DNA of 64,000 nucleotides from an uncultured Oscillospiraceae bacterium (GTDB taxonomy: Bacteria > Bacillota > Clostridia > Oscillospirales > Oscillospiraceae): NCBI GenBank assembly GCA_949841355.1, contig CATKZP010000016.1, forward strand, positions 1 to 64,000. The letters are read 5' to 3'. How positions within the stretch are numbered: the first letter of the stretch is position 1; each line of letters starts with the position of its first letter. A program made the position numbers and the translations under genes. Below, piece after piece: positions 47,957-57,494 of this stretch. The notes under the pieces were generated by a model. That model saw only the letters and a program-made list of their open reading frames with translations, had not been told where the DNA came from and searched no databases.

Positions 47957-48324
47957 GCCCCATTTTCGTCGGATTTTTCGGGGATTTCCCCGGGCCGGGG
48001 CGGGCGGGCGTGCCGGACCAGATCGGGCCACACCGCGCCGCACTGCTTGAAATTTCCCCTCCCCTGCCGGAGGGTCATGCCGCTATTTTCGTCGCTGGGG
48101 GCGTCCTCGCCGGGGTCGAACACGTCGTTCTCCCAATAGCACACCGGGCAGATAAAGGCGACGGCGGCCTCAATGGGGACGGGGACGGTGAGATACCCGC
48201 AGCAGGGGCAGGCATAGCGCCCGGCAGGCTCCTCCGGCGCCGGTTCAGGCTCCGGCGCGGGCGTGGAGGCCGGCCCGCACTCCCTCGCCTCGGGGAGGAA
48301 AAAGGGTTTTCTCCGCTCAGCCAT
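47953..48324 (-). CDS. CPCC family cysteine-rich protein
   Basis: YACPCCGYLTVPVPIEAAVAFICPVCYWENDVFDPGEDAPSDENSGMTLRQGRGNF. Confidence 0.85.
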   Translation of the reverse strand: MAERRKPFFLPEARECGPASTPAPEPEPAPEEPAGRYACPCCGYLTVPVPIEAAVAFICPVCYWENDVFDPGEDAPSDENSGMTLRQGRGNFKQCGAVWPDLVRHARPPRPGEIPEKSDENGA

Positions 48325-48700
48325 CGCCCCTCAGCTCCCTCTGCACGTACTTGGGCAGCTTGGACAGCACCAGCTCGTAGGACATGTCGCACAGGTCCTT
48401 CAAGACAATGTCGGGCAGCTCCCCGTCCAGCAGAGCGGCCACCCACAGCTTTTTGTCGCAGTAGAAGCCGGGGAGAATCTCCGGGTACTGCTCCCGGAAG
48501 GCCTCGGCCAGCCGGGGATCGCATTTCAAGTTCACCAGGTCGTGGTCGTTATACCGCTCGTCCTTCATCCCCCGGGGGGAGCAGACGGCGGCGAACAGCT
48601 TGCCCCGGACCATGTAGCGGTGCCAGCCCCACTCCAGCTTGAAATCCTTCTCCGCGCCGGGTTTTTCCAATAAATATTGGTCCAGCCATTGGTATTTCAT
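48317..48700 (-). CDS. MmcQ/YjbR family DNA-binding protein
   Basis: KLEWGWHRYMVRGKLFAAVCS…VNLKCDP…; start reset to MKYQWLDQYL. Confidence 0.8.
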   Translation of the reverse strand: MKYQWLDQYLLEKPGAEKDFKLEWGWHRYMVRGKLFAAVCSPRGMKDERYNDHDLVNLKCDPRLAEAFREQYPEILPGFYCDKKLWVAALLDGELPDIVLKDLCDMSYELVLSKLPKYVQRELRGDG

Positions 48701-48713
48701 ACCCTTCTCCTCC

Positions 48714-49490
48714 TTAAAAAACTTCCCCGTGAGATACCGACCACTCCCGCCCGTCCCCCTTGGGGCGGAAGGTGCGGCAGCGGTAGTTGATGCCCGCCTT
48801 CCGGGCCTGGGCGTGCTGGAGCTTCCGGGGCACGCGGTACAGCTTCCCGTCCTTGATGAGCTTCGCCCCCGTCTGCTTGAACAGGAAGGGCACGCCCGCC
48901 TCCACGCACTGGCGGCGGATGTCCAGAATCCACTCGTACCGGCAGGGCCGGGCCTGGGGGCCAGACTCGCCCCCCGCCACCACCTGGGTGATGTCCTCCC
49001 CCAGCCAGGGGGTGAGGTCGATGGGGCCAAGCAGCGGCTCGCAGGCGATGGACTTGTGCTGGATGGGGGCGGCCTTCAGGACGGGCAGGCGCAGCCGCGC
49101 CCGCTCCTGGTCCTCCGCGGTGGAGCAGATGGCCACGTTTTCCCAGCCCTCCCCCCAGTCCGGCGGCAGGCAGTCCGCCAGGCGGCGGATGCGCTTGGTG
49201 ATGAAGAAGAAGCTCAGGTCCCGCCGCACCTTCATCATGGCCCAGGCCCAGGGCCGCCACTCGTCCGCGTCCTCCAGCAGAAAATCCGACGAAAAGCAGG
49301 TCCACACCATGTCCCCCGGCGGGACCACCCAGCTGCCGTCCCGCTTCTGGCGCAGGGGCAGGTCGTAGCTCTTGGTGCGGTACACCTTTGAGGCGTCCAG
49401 CCCCCGGCGCTCGTCCCCCCGGTAGACGTAGCAGTTGGCGCAGCCCGGGGACACCTTATGGCACCCGTGCCAGGGATTCCAGCTGGCCAT
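48714..49490 (-). CDS. DUF5131 family protein (phage gp37/gp68-like)
   Basis: WNPWHGCHKVSPGCANCYVYRGDERRG. Confidence 0.9.
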   Translation of the reverse strand: MASWNPWHGCHKVSPGCANCYVYRGDERRGLDASKVYRTKSYDLPLRQKRDGSWVVPPGDMVWTCFSSDFLLEDADEWRPWAWAMMKVRRDLSFFFITKRIRRLADCLPPDWGEGWENVAICSTAEDQERARLRLPVLKAAPIQHKSIACEPLLGPIDLTPWLGEDITQVVAGGESGPQARPCRYEWILDIRRQCVEAGVPFLFKQTGAKLIKDGKLYRVPRKLQHAQARKAGINYRCRTFRPKGDGREWSVSHGEVF

Positions 49491-49491
49491 G

Positions 49492-50424
49492 TCAGTCCAG
49501 AGCGGCGGCGTACCGCAGGGCCCCGTCCCGGAGCAGGGCGATGTTCGCCTCGTCCAGCACGGTGTCCCGGCCGGTATGGATGCGGTCCATATAATAGCCC
49601 ACCACGGGCCTGTGCTTCAGGGCGCACACACCCGCGCCTTTCTTGAAGCTGGCGTTGTCCGAGGGGTAGAAGCCGAAGCTCCGCACCACCTGCACGTCCT
49701 TGCCGCCGGCGGGGAGGAAGGCGGCCTCGATGCGCTCCAGGGCGGCGGGGTCCTTTTTCAGCTGCCGCCGGGGGAAGAACTGGATGGAGTCCCCGTCCCC
49801 CACGCAGTCAAAATTGAGCACGACGGCGGTTTTCTTTGCCGTTTTGTGCCGCTTGGCAAAGGCGGCGGAGCCAAGCATCCCCTTTTCCTCGTTGTCAAAG
49901 AACACAAAGCACACCCGGTCCCGGTGCTCGGGGGGCAGGGCCAGGGCGGTCTCCACCAGGGTGAGCACGCCGCTGGTGTTGTCGTTGGCGGTGTGCCTGT
50001 TGGCTTTGCCGTCGATGACCCACCACATGAAAAACGCGCAGATGGCTATGCAGGACAGCGGCGCCAGCCACCAGGCCGCAGACTTCGGGACAAACGCGAA
50101 GATGAGGCCCTCCGCCGCCGCCACCGCGAGAAACAGCGGCAGCACGATGAGCGCCTGATAGAGCACGAAGAAAAACAGGCTGCGGGGCGTGATGAGATTG
50201 GGGACGGGCAGCACAGCCTGGGTGTCGTAGTGGGCGGTGAGCAGCACGCGCGCCTTGTCCGGGTCGCCCACGACCACATTTCGGGCGGCAAAGGACTCCT
50301 CCACCCTTGGCGCGTACCCCGCCCGCTCCAGCTCCCCGCACAGCCACGCGCGGAAGGCCGCCTTCTGCTTTTTGGACTTGCGCACCTGCATTTCGGCCAT
50401 GATTTTGTTGGATTGACCGGTCAT
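49492..50424 (-). CDS. M28-like aminopeptidase
   Basis: VLLTAHYDTQA…ANDNTSGVLTLVETALALP…VCFVFFDNEEKGMLGS. Confidence 0.85.
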   Translation of the reverse strand: MTGQSNKIMAEMQVRKSKKQKAAFRAWLCGELERAGYAPRVEESFAARNVVVGDPDKARVLLTAHYDTQAVLPVPNLITPRSLFFFVLYQALIVLPLFLAVAAAEGLIFAFVPKSAAWWLAPLSCIAICAFFMWWVIDGKANRHTANDNTSGVLTLVETALALPPEHRDRVCFVFFDNEEKGMLGSAAFAKRHKTAKKTAVVLNFDCVGDGDSIQFFPRRQLKKDPAALERIEAAFLPAGGKDVQVVRSFGFYPSDNASFKKGAGVCALKHRPVVGYYMDRIHTGRDTVLDEANIALLRDGALRYAAALD

Positions 50425-50930
50425 CTCTCTATCCCCTCCACAATAATGTCCGCTATGGCCGCGCCCACCAGCGCCATCAGGTCCGCCGGCCGCACCTCCA
50501 CCTGGAAGCCCACCTTCCCGGCGGACACGCAGACGGTCTCCCGGTCCAAGCAGCTCTCATGGAACACGGTGGGGAGGCGCTTTTTCATCCCCACCGGAGA
50601 GCAGCCCCCGTGGACGTAGCCGGTGAGGGGGAGCAGCTCCCTGCTTGGCAGCATGGCCACGGACTTCTCCCCCACCGCCCTGGCCGCCTTTTTCAGGTCC
50701 AGCGCGGCCTCCACCGGGAGATCAAAGACGTAGCAGCCGCCGGACGCCCCCTTGACCACCAGTGTCTTGAACACCGCCGCCGGGTCCTGCCCCAGCAGGC
50801 GGGCCACCGCCGCGCCGTCGAGGACGGCGTCCCCCACCGGGTAGGCGTGGGCGGTGTAGGGGATCTTTTTCTGGTCCAGAATGCGCATGACATTGGTTTT
50901 TTCCTCTTTTGGCTTGGACATAACACACAC
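50421..50930 (-). CDS. ybaK: Cys-tRNA(Pro) deacylase YbaK/EbsC
   Basis: FKTLVVKGASGGCYVFDLPVEAALDLKKAARAVGEKSVAMLP…GGCSPVGMKK. Confidence 0.9.
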   Translation of the reverse strand: MCVMSKPKEEKTNVMRILDQKKIPYTAHAYPVGDAVLDGAAVARLLGQDPAAVFKTLVVKGASGGCYVFDLPVEAALDLKKAARAVGEKSVAMLPSRELLPLTGYVHGGCSPVGMKKRLPTVFHESCLDRETVCVSAGKVGFQVEVRPADLMALVGAAIADIIVEGIER

Positions 50931-50931
50931 C

Positions 50932-51348
50932 TCACAGCACCATCACCAGCGTGCCCAGCGTGATGAGGGCGCCGCCGATGACCGTTTTGACCTCCACCTT
51001 CTCGTGCAGCACCACAAAGGCCAGCACCAGCGAGATCACCACGCTGAGCTTGTCGATGGGGATGACCTTGCTGGCGGGCCCCTGCTGAAGGGCGTAGTAA
51101 TAGCACAGCCAGGAGGCTCCGGTGGCCAGGCCGGACAGGGCCAGAAACACCCAGCTCCGGGCGGCGATATGGGAGATGCCCCCAGCCTTCCCCGTCAGCA
51201 GCACCATGCCCCAGGCCATGACCAGCACCACTGCGGTGCGAATGGCGGTGGCCAGGGTAGAGTCCACACTCTCAATCCCGATTTTGGCCAAAATAGACGT
51301 CAGCGCCGCGAACACAGCGGACAGCAAGGCAAAAACGGCCCACGTCAC
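50932..51348 (-). CDS. EamA-family half-size transporter
   Basis: ALLSAVFAALTSILAKIGIESVDSTLATAIRT…LVFVVLHEKVEVKTVIGGALITLGTLVMV. Confidence 0.85.
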   Translation of the reverse strand: MTWAVFALLSAVFAALTSILAKIGIESVDSTLATAIRTAVVLVMAWGMVLLTGKAGGISHIAARSWVFLALSGLATGASWLCYYYALQQGPASKVIPIDKLSVVISLVLAFVVLHEKVEVKTVIGGALITLGTLVMVL

Positions 51349-51385
51349 GAGCGATTCCCCCTTAATTTGATGTCCGGTCCCCTGA

Positions 51386-51480
51386 CGCGGGGCCCCAGGA
51401 GGCGGCTACGCTCCGTTTCCCCGCAGCTTGATGATCTGGTCCCGCAGCGCTGCGGCCACCTCGAACTCCAGCATCTTGGC
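51386..51480 (-). repeat. Partial duplicate of the uvrB 3' end
   Basis: Encodes [23 protein letters not shown] again, ~221 bp downstream of the real uvrB end. Confidence 0.85.
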
Positions 51481-51622
51481 CGCGCCCCACGCAGCAGGCC
51501 GCGCGGGGACCCCAATTTGACTTCTCGCAGGGTGGAGTGAATCCGCCTTGCAAAATTCTTCGCTCCGCTCCGAATTTACGGCGCACGCGCCGCCCCGCCT
51601 CCGGCGGGGCCCCAGGAGGCGG

Positions 51623-53593
51623 CTACGCTCCGTTTCCCCGCAGCTTGATGATCTGGTCCCGCAGCGCTGCCGCCACTTCAAATTCAAGCATTTTGGCCGC
51701 CTCCTTCATCTGCTTCTCCAGAGAGGCGATGGCCTCCATGCGCTGGAGCTTGGTCATCTGGGATACAGCCTTGTCGTTATAGTCCGGCTTCTCGTCGGCG
51801 GACAGCGCCATCAGCTCCCGCACCGCCTTCTTCACCGTCTTGGGCACGATGCCGTGGGCGCGGTTGAAGGCGTCCTGCTTTTCCCGGCGGCGCTCCGTCT
51901 CGTCCATGGCCCGGCGCATGGAGGGCGTGACGGTGTCGGCGTACAGAATCACCACGCCGTCGGCGTTTCGCGCCGCCCGGCCGATGGTCTGAATCAGCGA
52001 GATCTCCGAGCGCAGGAAGCCCTCCTTGTCCGCGTCCAGAATGGCCACCAGGGACACCTCCGGCAGGTCCAGGCCCTCCCGCAGCAGGTTGATGCCCACC
52101 AGCACGTCGAACTCGCCCAGCCGCAAATCCCGGATGATCTCCATGCGCTCGATGGTGTCGATATCGTGGTGCATGTACCGCACCCGAATACCCGTGTTTT
52201 TCAGGTAGTCGGTGAGGCTCTCCGCCATTTTTTTGGTCAGCGTGGTCACCAGTACCCGCTCGTCCCGGGCGGTGCGGGCGGTGATCTCCCCGATGAGGTC
52301 GTCGATCTGGCCGTTTACCGGCCGCACCTCCACCCTGGGGTCCAGCAGGCCGGTGGGCCGGATCACCTGCTCCACGATCTGGCCTGACCGCCCCCGCTCG
52401 TACTCCCCGGGGGTGGCGGAGACGTATACCACCTGGTTTAAGCGCTTCTCAAACTCGTCGAACTTCAGCGGCCGGTTGTCGAAGGCGCAGGGCAGGCGGA
52501 AGCCATACTCCACCAGGGTGGTCTTGCGGGCCCGGTCGCCGTTGAACATGGCCCGGACCTGGGGCAGGGTGGCGTGGCTCTCGTCGATGAAAAGCACGAA
52601 GTCCTTGGGGAAGTAGTCCAGCAGGGTATGGGGGGGCGAGCCCACCGGCCGGCCCTCGATCACCCGGGAGTAGTTCTCAATGCCGGAGCAGTAGCCCAGC
52701 TCCTGCATCATCTCGATGTCGTACATGGTGCGCTGCTTGATGCGCTGGGCCTCGATGAGCTTGTTCTCGCTCTCAAAGAAGGCCACCCGCTCCTCCATCT
52801 CCTTGTAGATGTGCTGGATGGCGGCGTCCATTTTCTCCTTGGGGGTGACGTAGTGGGTGGCGGGCCAGACGGGGATGTTTTGCAGCCGCCGGATGGGCGT
52901 GCCCGTCACCACATTGATCTCGCTGAGCCGGTCGATCTCGTCCCCGAAGAACTCCACCCGGACGGCGGTGTCCTTCCAGTAGGCGGGCCAGATCTCCACC
53001 GTGTCCCCCCGGACGCGGAACATATTGCGCTCAAAGGCGATGTCGTTGCGCTCGTAGCGGATGGCCACCAGCTTTTTCAGCAGCTCCTCAATCTTGATGA
53101 CCGCCCCCACCCGCAGGGCCACCATCATCTTGCCGTAGTCCTCCGGCTCGCCCAGGCCGTAGATGCAGGACACGGAGGACACCACGATCACGTCCCGCCG
53201 CTCCAGCAGCGACGCGGTGGCGGACAGGCGCAGCCGGTCGATCTCCTCGTTCACCGACGAGTCCTTTTCAATAAAGGTGTCGGTGTGGGGGATATAGGCC
53301 TCCGGCTGGTAATAGTCGTAATAGGACACGAAATACTCCACGGCGTTGTGGGGGAAGAACTCCTTGAACTCGGCGCACAGCTGAGCGGCCAGGATCTTGT
53401 TGTGGGCCAGCACCAGGGTGGGCCGCTGCACCGCCTCAATGACCTTGGCCATGGTGTAGGTCTTGCCCGAACCGGTGACGCCCAGCAGCGTCTGCTCGTC
53501 CAGGCCGTTGTCGATGCCCGCCGCCAGGGCGGCGATGGCCTCCGGCTGGTCGCCGCTGGGGGTATATTCGGAAACCACTTCAAATTTCGGCAT
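51623..53593 (-). CDS. uvrB: Excinuclease ABC subunit B
   Basis: [21 protein letters not shown]…[18 protein letters not shown]…. Confidence 0.98.
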   Translation of the reverse strand: MPKFEVVSEYTPSGDQPEAIAALAAGIDNGLDEQTLLGVTGSGKTYTMAKVIEAVQRPTLVLAHNKILAAQLCAEFKEFFPHNAVEYFVSYYDYYQPEAYIPHTDTFIEKDSSVNEEIDRLRLSATASLLERRDVIVVSSVSCIYGLGEPEDYGKMMVALRVGAVIKIEELLKKLVAIRYERNDIAFERNMFRVRGDTVEIWPAYWKDTAVRVEFFGDEIDRLSEINVVTGTPIRRLQNIPVWPATHYVTPKEKMDAAIQHIYKEMEERVAFFESENKLIEAQRIKQRTMYDIEMMQELGYCSGIENYSRVIEGRPVGSPPHTLLDYFPKDFVLFIDESHATLPQVRAMFNGDRARKTTLVEYGFRLPCAFDNRPLKFDEFEKRLNQVVYVSATPGEYERGRSGQIVEQVIRPTGLLDPRVEVRPVNGQIDDLIGEITARTARDERVLVTTLTKKMAESLTDYLKNTGIRVRYMHHDIDTIERMEIIRDLRLGEFDVLVGINLLREGLDLPEVSLVAILDADKEGFLRSEISLIQTIGRAARNADGVVILYADTVTPSMRRAMDETERRREKQDAFNRAHGIVPKTVKKAVRELMALSADEKPDYNDKAVSQMTKLQRMEAIASLEKQMKEAAKMLEFEVAAALRDQIIKLRGNGA

Positions 53594-53630
53594 GGGCGCA
53601 CCTCCTGGATGAAATCAATAACGTGTTTCT

Positions 53631-53659
53631 ATAATAGAACATTGGTTTTAACATGTCAA
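53631..53659 (-). promoter_or_regulatory. uvrB promoter TTGACA-N17-TATTAT with LexA-like GAACATTGGTTT in the spacer
   Basis: Consensus -35, near-consensus -10, GAAC-N4-GTTT at 53637-53648. Confidence 0.7.
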
Positions 53660-53848
53660 CCCTTTTATTGGACAAACCTTTGTGGAATAGCCCACAATTT
53701 TGAGCATATCATTATATCATGTACTTCTATGGGCGGCAAGGCATTTCCGCCGGGAAAAGTATTTAAAATACTTTAAGCCGCCGCCAGATTCCGGCAGAGC
53801 GCTCCAAAACCCGGCGGGGAAACGGCCGAATTTTCGTGATTTTGTTCC

Positions 53849-53877
53849 TTGCGCTTTCCGGTTTGAGATGCTATCAT
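53849..53877 (+). promoter_or_regulatory. Promoter TTGCGC-N17-TATCAT upstream of antiporter gene
   Basis: Spacing 17 nt. Confidence 0.5.
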
Positions 53878-53897
53878 GTGTAGCGCTTAAACAGTAT

Positions 53898-53932
53898 GCG
53901 GGCCCGTTCGCACAGAAGGGGCCCGCTTTTTT
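53898..53932 (+). terminator. Leader terminator GCGGGCCC…GGGCCCGC-TTTTTT before antiporter gene
   Basis: Hairpin plus U-tract lying between promoter and start codon. Confidence 0.65.
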
Positions 53933-53986
53933 CGGCCCGATTCCCCCGGAGGGACAGGCCCGAAACGGAAAATTGAGGTGTCTCTT

Positions 53987-55276
53987 ATGGAAGTTTTAAT
54001 TCAACTCTCATTCTCCCTGGTGGGCGGACTGCTGATGTCCCGGGTGGCCAAGCGCCTGAACCTTCCCGCCGTCACCGCCTATCTGGTGACGGGGCTGCTG
54101 CTGGGACCCTACTGCCTGGGGGCGCTCCACCTCACCTCCCTGGGCTTCACCAGCTCCGAGGCGGTGGCCCACCTGGACATCATCTCCCAGGTGGCCCTGG
54201 GCTTCATCGCCTTCACCATTGGCAACGAGTTCCGGCTGGAGCAGCTCAAGCACATGGGCAGGCAGGCCATCACCGTGGGCATTTTGCAGGCGGTGGCCAC
54301 CACCGCCCTGGTGGACACGGCCCTGGTGGCTCTCCACTTCATCAACCCGGAGCTCATCTCCATCTCCTCCGCCATCACCCTGGGCGCCATCGCCGCCGCC
54401 ACCGCTCCCGCCGCCACCCTGATGGTGGTGCGCCAGTACAAGGCGGACGGCCCGCTCACCCGGCTGCTGCTGCTGGTGGTGGCCATTGACGACGCGGTGG
54501 GCCTGGTGCTCTTCTCCGCCTCCTTCGGGGTGGCCGCCGCGCTGGAGAGCGGGTCCATCAGCCTGGTCACCGTACTGCTGGAGCCGGTCATCGAAATTCT
54601 GCTCTCCCTGGCTCTGGGGGCGCTGGCGGGCTGGGTGCTGTTCTGGGTGGAGAAGTTCTTCCACTCCCGCAGCAAGCGTCTGTCCATCTCCATCGGCTTC
54701 GTGCTGCTCACCGTGGGGCTGTCCATGATGAAGTTCGAGCTGGGCGGCATCCACTTCGGCTTCTCCCTGCTGCTGGTGTGCATGATGACCGGCACGATTT
54801 TCTGCAATATCTGCGACTTCTCCGAGGAGCTGATGGGCCGTGTGGACGGCTGGACCGCCCCGCTGTTCGTGCTGTTCTTCGTGCTGTCCGGCGCGGAGCT
54901 GAATTTGAAGATCCTGTCCAACCCCATGGTGCTGCTCATCGGCGTGGTGTATATCATTTTCCGCTCTCTGGGCAAGTATCTGGGCTCTTACGGCAGCTGC
55001 GCCCTCACCGGATGCAGCGACAGCATCAAAAAGCACCTGGGCATCACCCTGCTGCCCCAGGCCGGCGTGGCGCTGGGCATGGCCCTCACCGCCCAGCAGC
55101 TGGCCGACGGCGCGGTGGTGCGCAGCGTGGTGCTCTTCTCCGTGCTGGTGTACGAGCTGGTTGGCCCGGCGCTGACCAAGCGCTCCCTGGTGGCCGCCGG
55201 CGAAATCCACGAGGAGGGCCGCACCAGCGCCCGGCAGAAGAACACCCCCAAAGCCCCCGTCCAGCTGGACAAATAG
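53987..55276 (+). CDS. Cation:proton antiporter (CPA family)
   Basis: LVGGLLMSRVAKRLNLPAVTAYLVTGLLLGPY…; polytopic. Confidence 0.9.
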   Translation: MEVLIQLSFSLVGGLLMSRVAKRLNLPAVTAYLVTGLLLGPYCLGALHLTSLGFTSSEAVAHLDIISQVALGFIAFTIGNEFRLEQLKHMGRQAITVGILQAVATTALVDTALVALHFINPELISISSAITLGAIAAATAPAATLMVVRQYKADGPLTRLLLLVVAIDDAVGLVLFSASFGVAAALESGSISLVTVLLEPVIEILLSLALGALAGWVLFWVEKFFHSRSKRLSISIGFVLLTVGLSMMKFELGGIHFGFSLLLVCMMTGTIFCNICDFSEELMGRVDGWTAPLFVLFFVLSGAELNLKILSNPMVLLIGVVYIIFRSLGKYLGSYGSCALTGCSDSIKKHLGITLLPQAGVALGMALTAQQLADGAVVRSVVLFSVLVYELVGPALTKRSLVAAGEIHEEGRTSARQKNTPKAPVQLDK

Positions 55277-55354
55277 CTCCCGGCCCGGTTTTGCCATTGG
55301 TCCCCAGTAGTTTTCCCGCCCTTCCGGGGCATACTAGGGGCGAGGTGATACCAA

Positions 55355-55783
55355 ATGCTCAGCGAAAACCAACTGCTCAACCACATCTACCAGACTGCCG
55401 AGATGGGGGGCGAGGGCATCCGGTCGGTGCTGAAGTACACCCAGGAGCCCAAGCTGGCCGACGCCCTGAACAGCCAGCTCACCGAGTACGAAAAGCTGCA
55501 AAACGCCGCCGGGTCCCTGCTCCAGGCCCGTGGCGAGCCCCCCAAGGGGCTGGGCCCCGTGGCCAAAGCCTCCTCCGAGGTGATGAGCACCGTGAAGACC
55601 ATGGCGGACCGCTCCCCCGCCAACATCGCGGAGATGATGATTCAGGGCTCCACCATGGGCGTGACCAAGAGCCTGCGCACCATCCGGGCCTGCGACCTGC
55701 GGGACGCCGGGGTGCGCCGTCTGGCGGACCGGCTGCTGGAAACCGAGCAGGCCAACATTGAGGAAATGAAGCGGTTCCTTTGA
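55355..55783 (+). CDS. Hypothetical helical (ferritin-like/spore-type) protein
   Basis: ENQLLNHIYQTAEMGGEGIRSVLKYTQEPKLADALNSQL…. Confidence 0.7.
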   Translation: MLSENQLLNHIYQTAEMGGEGIRSVLKYTQEPKLADALNSQLTEYEKLQNAAGSLLQARGEPPKGLGPVAKASSEVMSTVKTMADRSPANIAEMMIQGSTMGVTKSLRTIRACDLRDAGVRRLADRLLETEQANIEEMKRFL

Positions 55784-55803
55784 GAAGCTGCCCCATTCCA
55801 AGC

Positions 55804-55840
55804 AAAACAAAGGGCCCCTGCGTCCGCAGAGGCCCTTTCC
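55804..55840. terminator. Hairpin AAAGGGCCCCTGCG…CAGAGGCCCTTT
   Basis: Between convergent genes. Confidence 0.7.
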
Positions 55841-55843
55841 TTT

Positions 55844-56236
55844 TCAGTTGAGCGACTCCGGCCCGAAGCCGTGGGGCAGCAGCTGCTTCAAGGCCAGCTT
55901 CACATAGTCCCCGTCCCCCCGGGCCACCAGCACCGTCAGCTCCGGCGCGAACTCATACAGCACCTGCCGGCACACCCCGCAGGGCCAGCAGTAGTCGCTG
56001 CTCCTGCCCGCGATGGCGATGGCGGAAAACTCCCGGTATCCCTCGCTGACCGCCTTGGCCACCGCGGTGCGCTCGGCGCAGATGGTGGGGCCGTAGGCGG
56101 CGTTTTCGATATTGCAGCCGGTGAACACCGTGCCGTCGGCGCACAGCAGCGCCGCCCCCACCGGAAAGCGGGAGTAGGGCACGTAGGAGCGCTCCAGCAT
56201 GGAGAAGGCCAAATCTACCAGGGCTTGGTCAGTCAT
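55844..56236 (-). CDS. cdd: Cytidine deaminase
   Basis: YVPYSRFPVGAALLCADGTVFTGCNIENAAYGPTICAERTAV…CWPCGVCRQVLYEF. Confidence 0.95.
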   Translation of the reverse strand: MTDQALVDLAFSMLERSYVPYSRFPVGAALLCADGTVFTGCNIENAAYGPTICAERTAVAKAVSEGYREFSAIAIAGRSSDYCWPCGVCRQVLYEFAPELTVLVARGDGDYVKLALKQLLPHGFGPESLN

Positions 56237-56507
56237 GTTTAAAACTCCTTTCCAAATTCCGCCTATGGAAGGCGCGGGGCCCAGCCGGCTCCTCATTTCT
56301 TATAGTATACCAGCTTTTCTCCCGCCGTGGAAGAGGAAAAGTGAGGCGCGGCGCGATTTTTGTTGTTGCAATGCCGGAAGGTTTCTGATATACTATACTG
56401 CGTTCCATGCCGGGACGGGGCGTCCCGGCCCCGCCGCCCCACAAAAACAAACCGCGCCGGGGCATATTCCCCGGCTTTGACCATCTAAAGATAAAGGACG
56501 GATGACA

Positions 56508-57275
56508 ATGTTCGAGAAAGGAAAGCGCGCACGCCGCCAAAATGAGGAAGATAAGGTTTTTAACCGCATGCTCCTCTGGCTCGCGGCTGCGGTCGTGCTG
56601 GAGCTGCTGCTGTTTCTTCTGCAAAAGGCGTATGTGGATCTCGCCTTTGCCCCCATCATCGCCAAGGGGCTGCTGGAGTTTTTTAAGATCTTTACCATCG
56701 CCGGGCTGGTGATCGCCGCCGGCTGCGCCGTCTGGGCGGTGCTCTTTGCCCGCGGCGGAAAGCCTATTCTGCTGCCCGCCGCCATCGCCGCGGCCAGCGC
56801 GGCGCTCTGGGTGGTGTCCGTGGTGTGCCGCTTCGCCTACCCCGACGGCGTGCGCATCCTGATGATGTTCCCGGCGGGCGGCGCGGTGCTCATCATCATC
56901 TTCTTCCTCTACCAGCGCCCCTTCTTCTACAACGCCGCGCTCACCTGCGGCGGACTGCTGGCCCTCTGGCTCCACCGGCAGTACTATATGAACCATCCCC
57001 GGCTCATCACCGCCTGCATCGTGGGCGGCGTGGTGGTGCTGGCCCTGGCCGCCGCCCTGGCCTTCCAGCTGCGCAAGACCGACGGCAAGCTGGGCTCCCT
57101 GCGGGTGCTCCCCCCCGAGTCCAACTATTTCATGACCTGGCTCACCTGCGCCGTCACCGCGGCGGTGATGGTGCTGGCCCTGGTGCTGGGTATCTCCGCC
57201 AGCCAGTATCTGCTGTACGTGCTGGCGGGCTGGCTGTTCGCCCAGGCGGTCTACTTCACGGTGAAAATGATGTGA
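56508..57275 (+). CDS. Hypothetical multi-pass membrane protein
   Basis: ORF MFEKGKRARRQNEEDKVFNRMLLWLAAAVVLELLLFLL…. Confidence 0.75.
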   Translation: MFEKGKRARRQNEEDKVFNRMLLWLAAAVVLELLLFLLQKAYVDLAFAPIIAKGLLEFFKIFTIAGLVIAAGCAVWAVLFARGGKPILLPAAIAAASAALWVVSVVCRFAYPDGVRILMMFPAGGAVLIIIFFLYQRPFFYNAALTCGGLLALWLHRQYYMNHPRLITACIVGGVVVLALAAALAFQLRKTDGKLGSLRVLPPESNYFMTWLTCAVTAAVMVLALVLGISASQYLLYVLAGWLFAQAVYFTVKMM

Positions 57276-57435
57276 GAAGCTGTACTAATAGCCGAAGTAT
57301 TCAGATTTGCGAGCCCAAATTGCCGGTGGCAAGGCGAAGAATCGCGGGAATACTTTGTGTATTTCAAGATTTTTCAACGCAGCCAGCGGCAATTTGGGCC
57401 GTAAAGCTGGGTGCTGAGGCGATTGGTACAGCTTC
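57276..57435. repeat. Palindromic intergenic element copy 1 (~160 bp)
   Basis: GAAGCTGTAC…GTACAGCTTC outer arms; core AAGGC-stem-GCGGGAATACTTTGTGTATTTCAA-stem'-AACG. Confidence 0.8.
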
Positions 57436-57447
57436 TGAGCAACACAG

Positions 57448-57476
57448 AACCCGGCGTCCTGACGGACGCCGGGTTT
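57448..57476. terminator. Hairpin AACCCGGCGTCC…GGACGCCGGGTT
   Basis: Upstream of the ZIP gene 3' end. Confidence 0.75.
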
Positions 57477-57494
57477 CGTCTGCTTCGCGCTTTG

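Noticed and set aside
44424-48050. 1208-aa plus ORF antisense to uvrA and neighbours
   Set aside because: Antisense artefact of GC-rich codon bias; the minus strand encodes clear UvrA and a small export protein.
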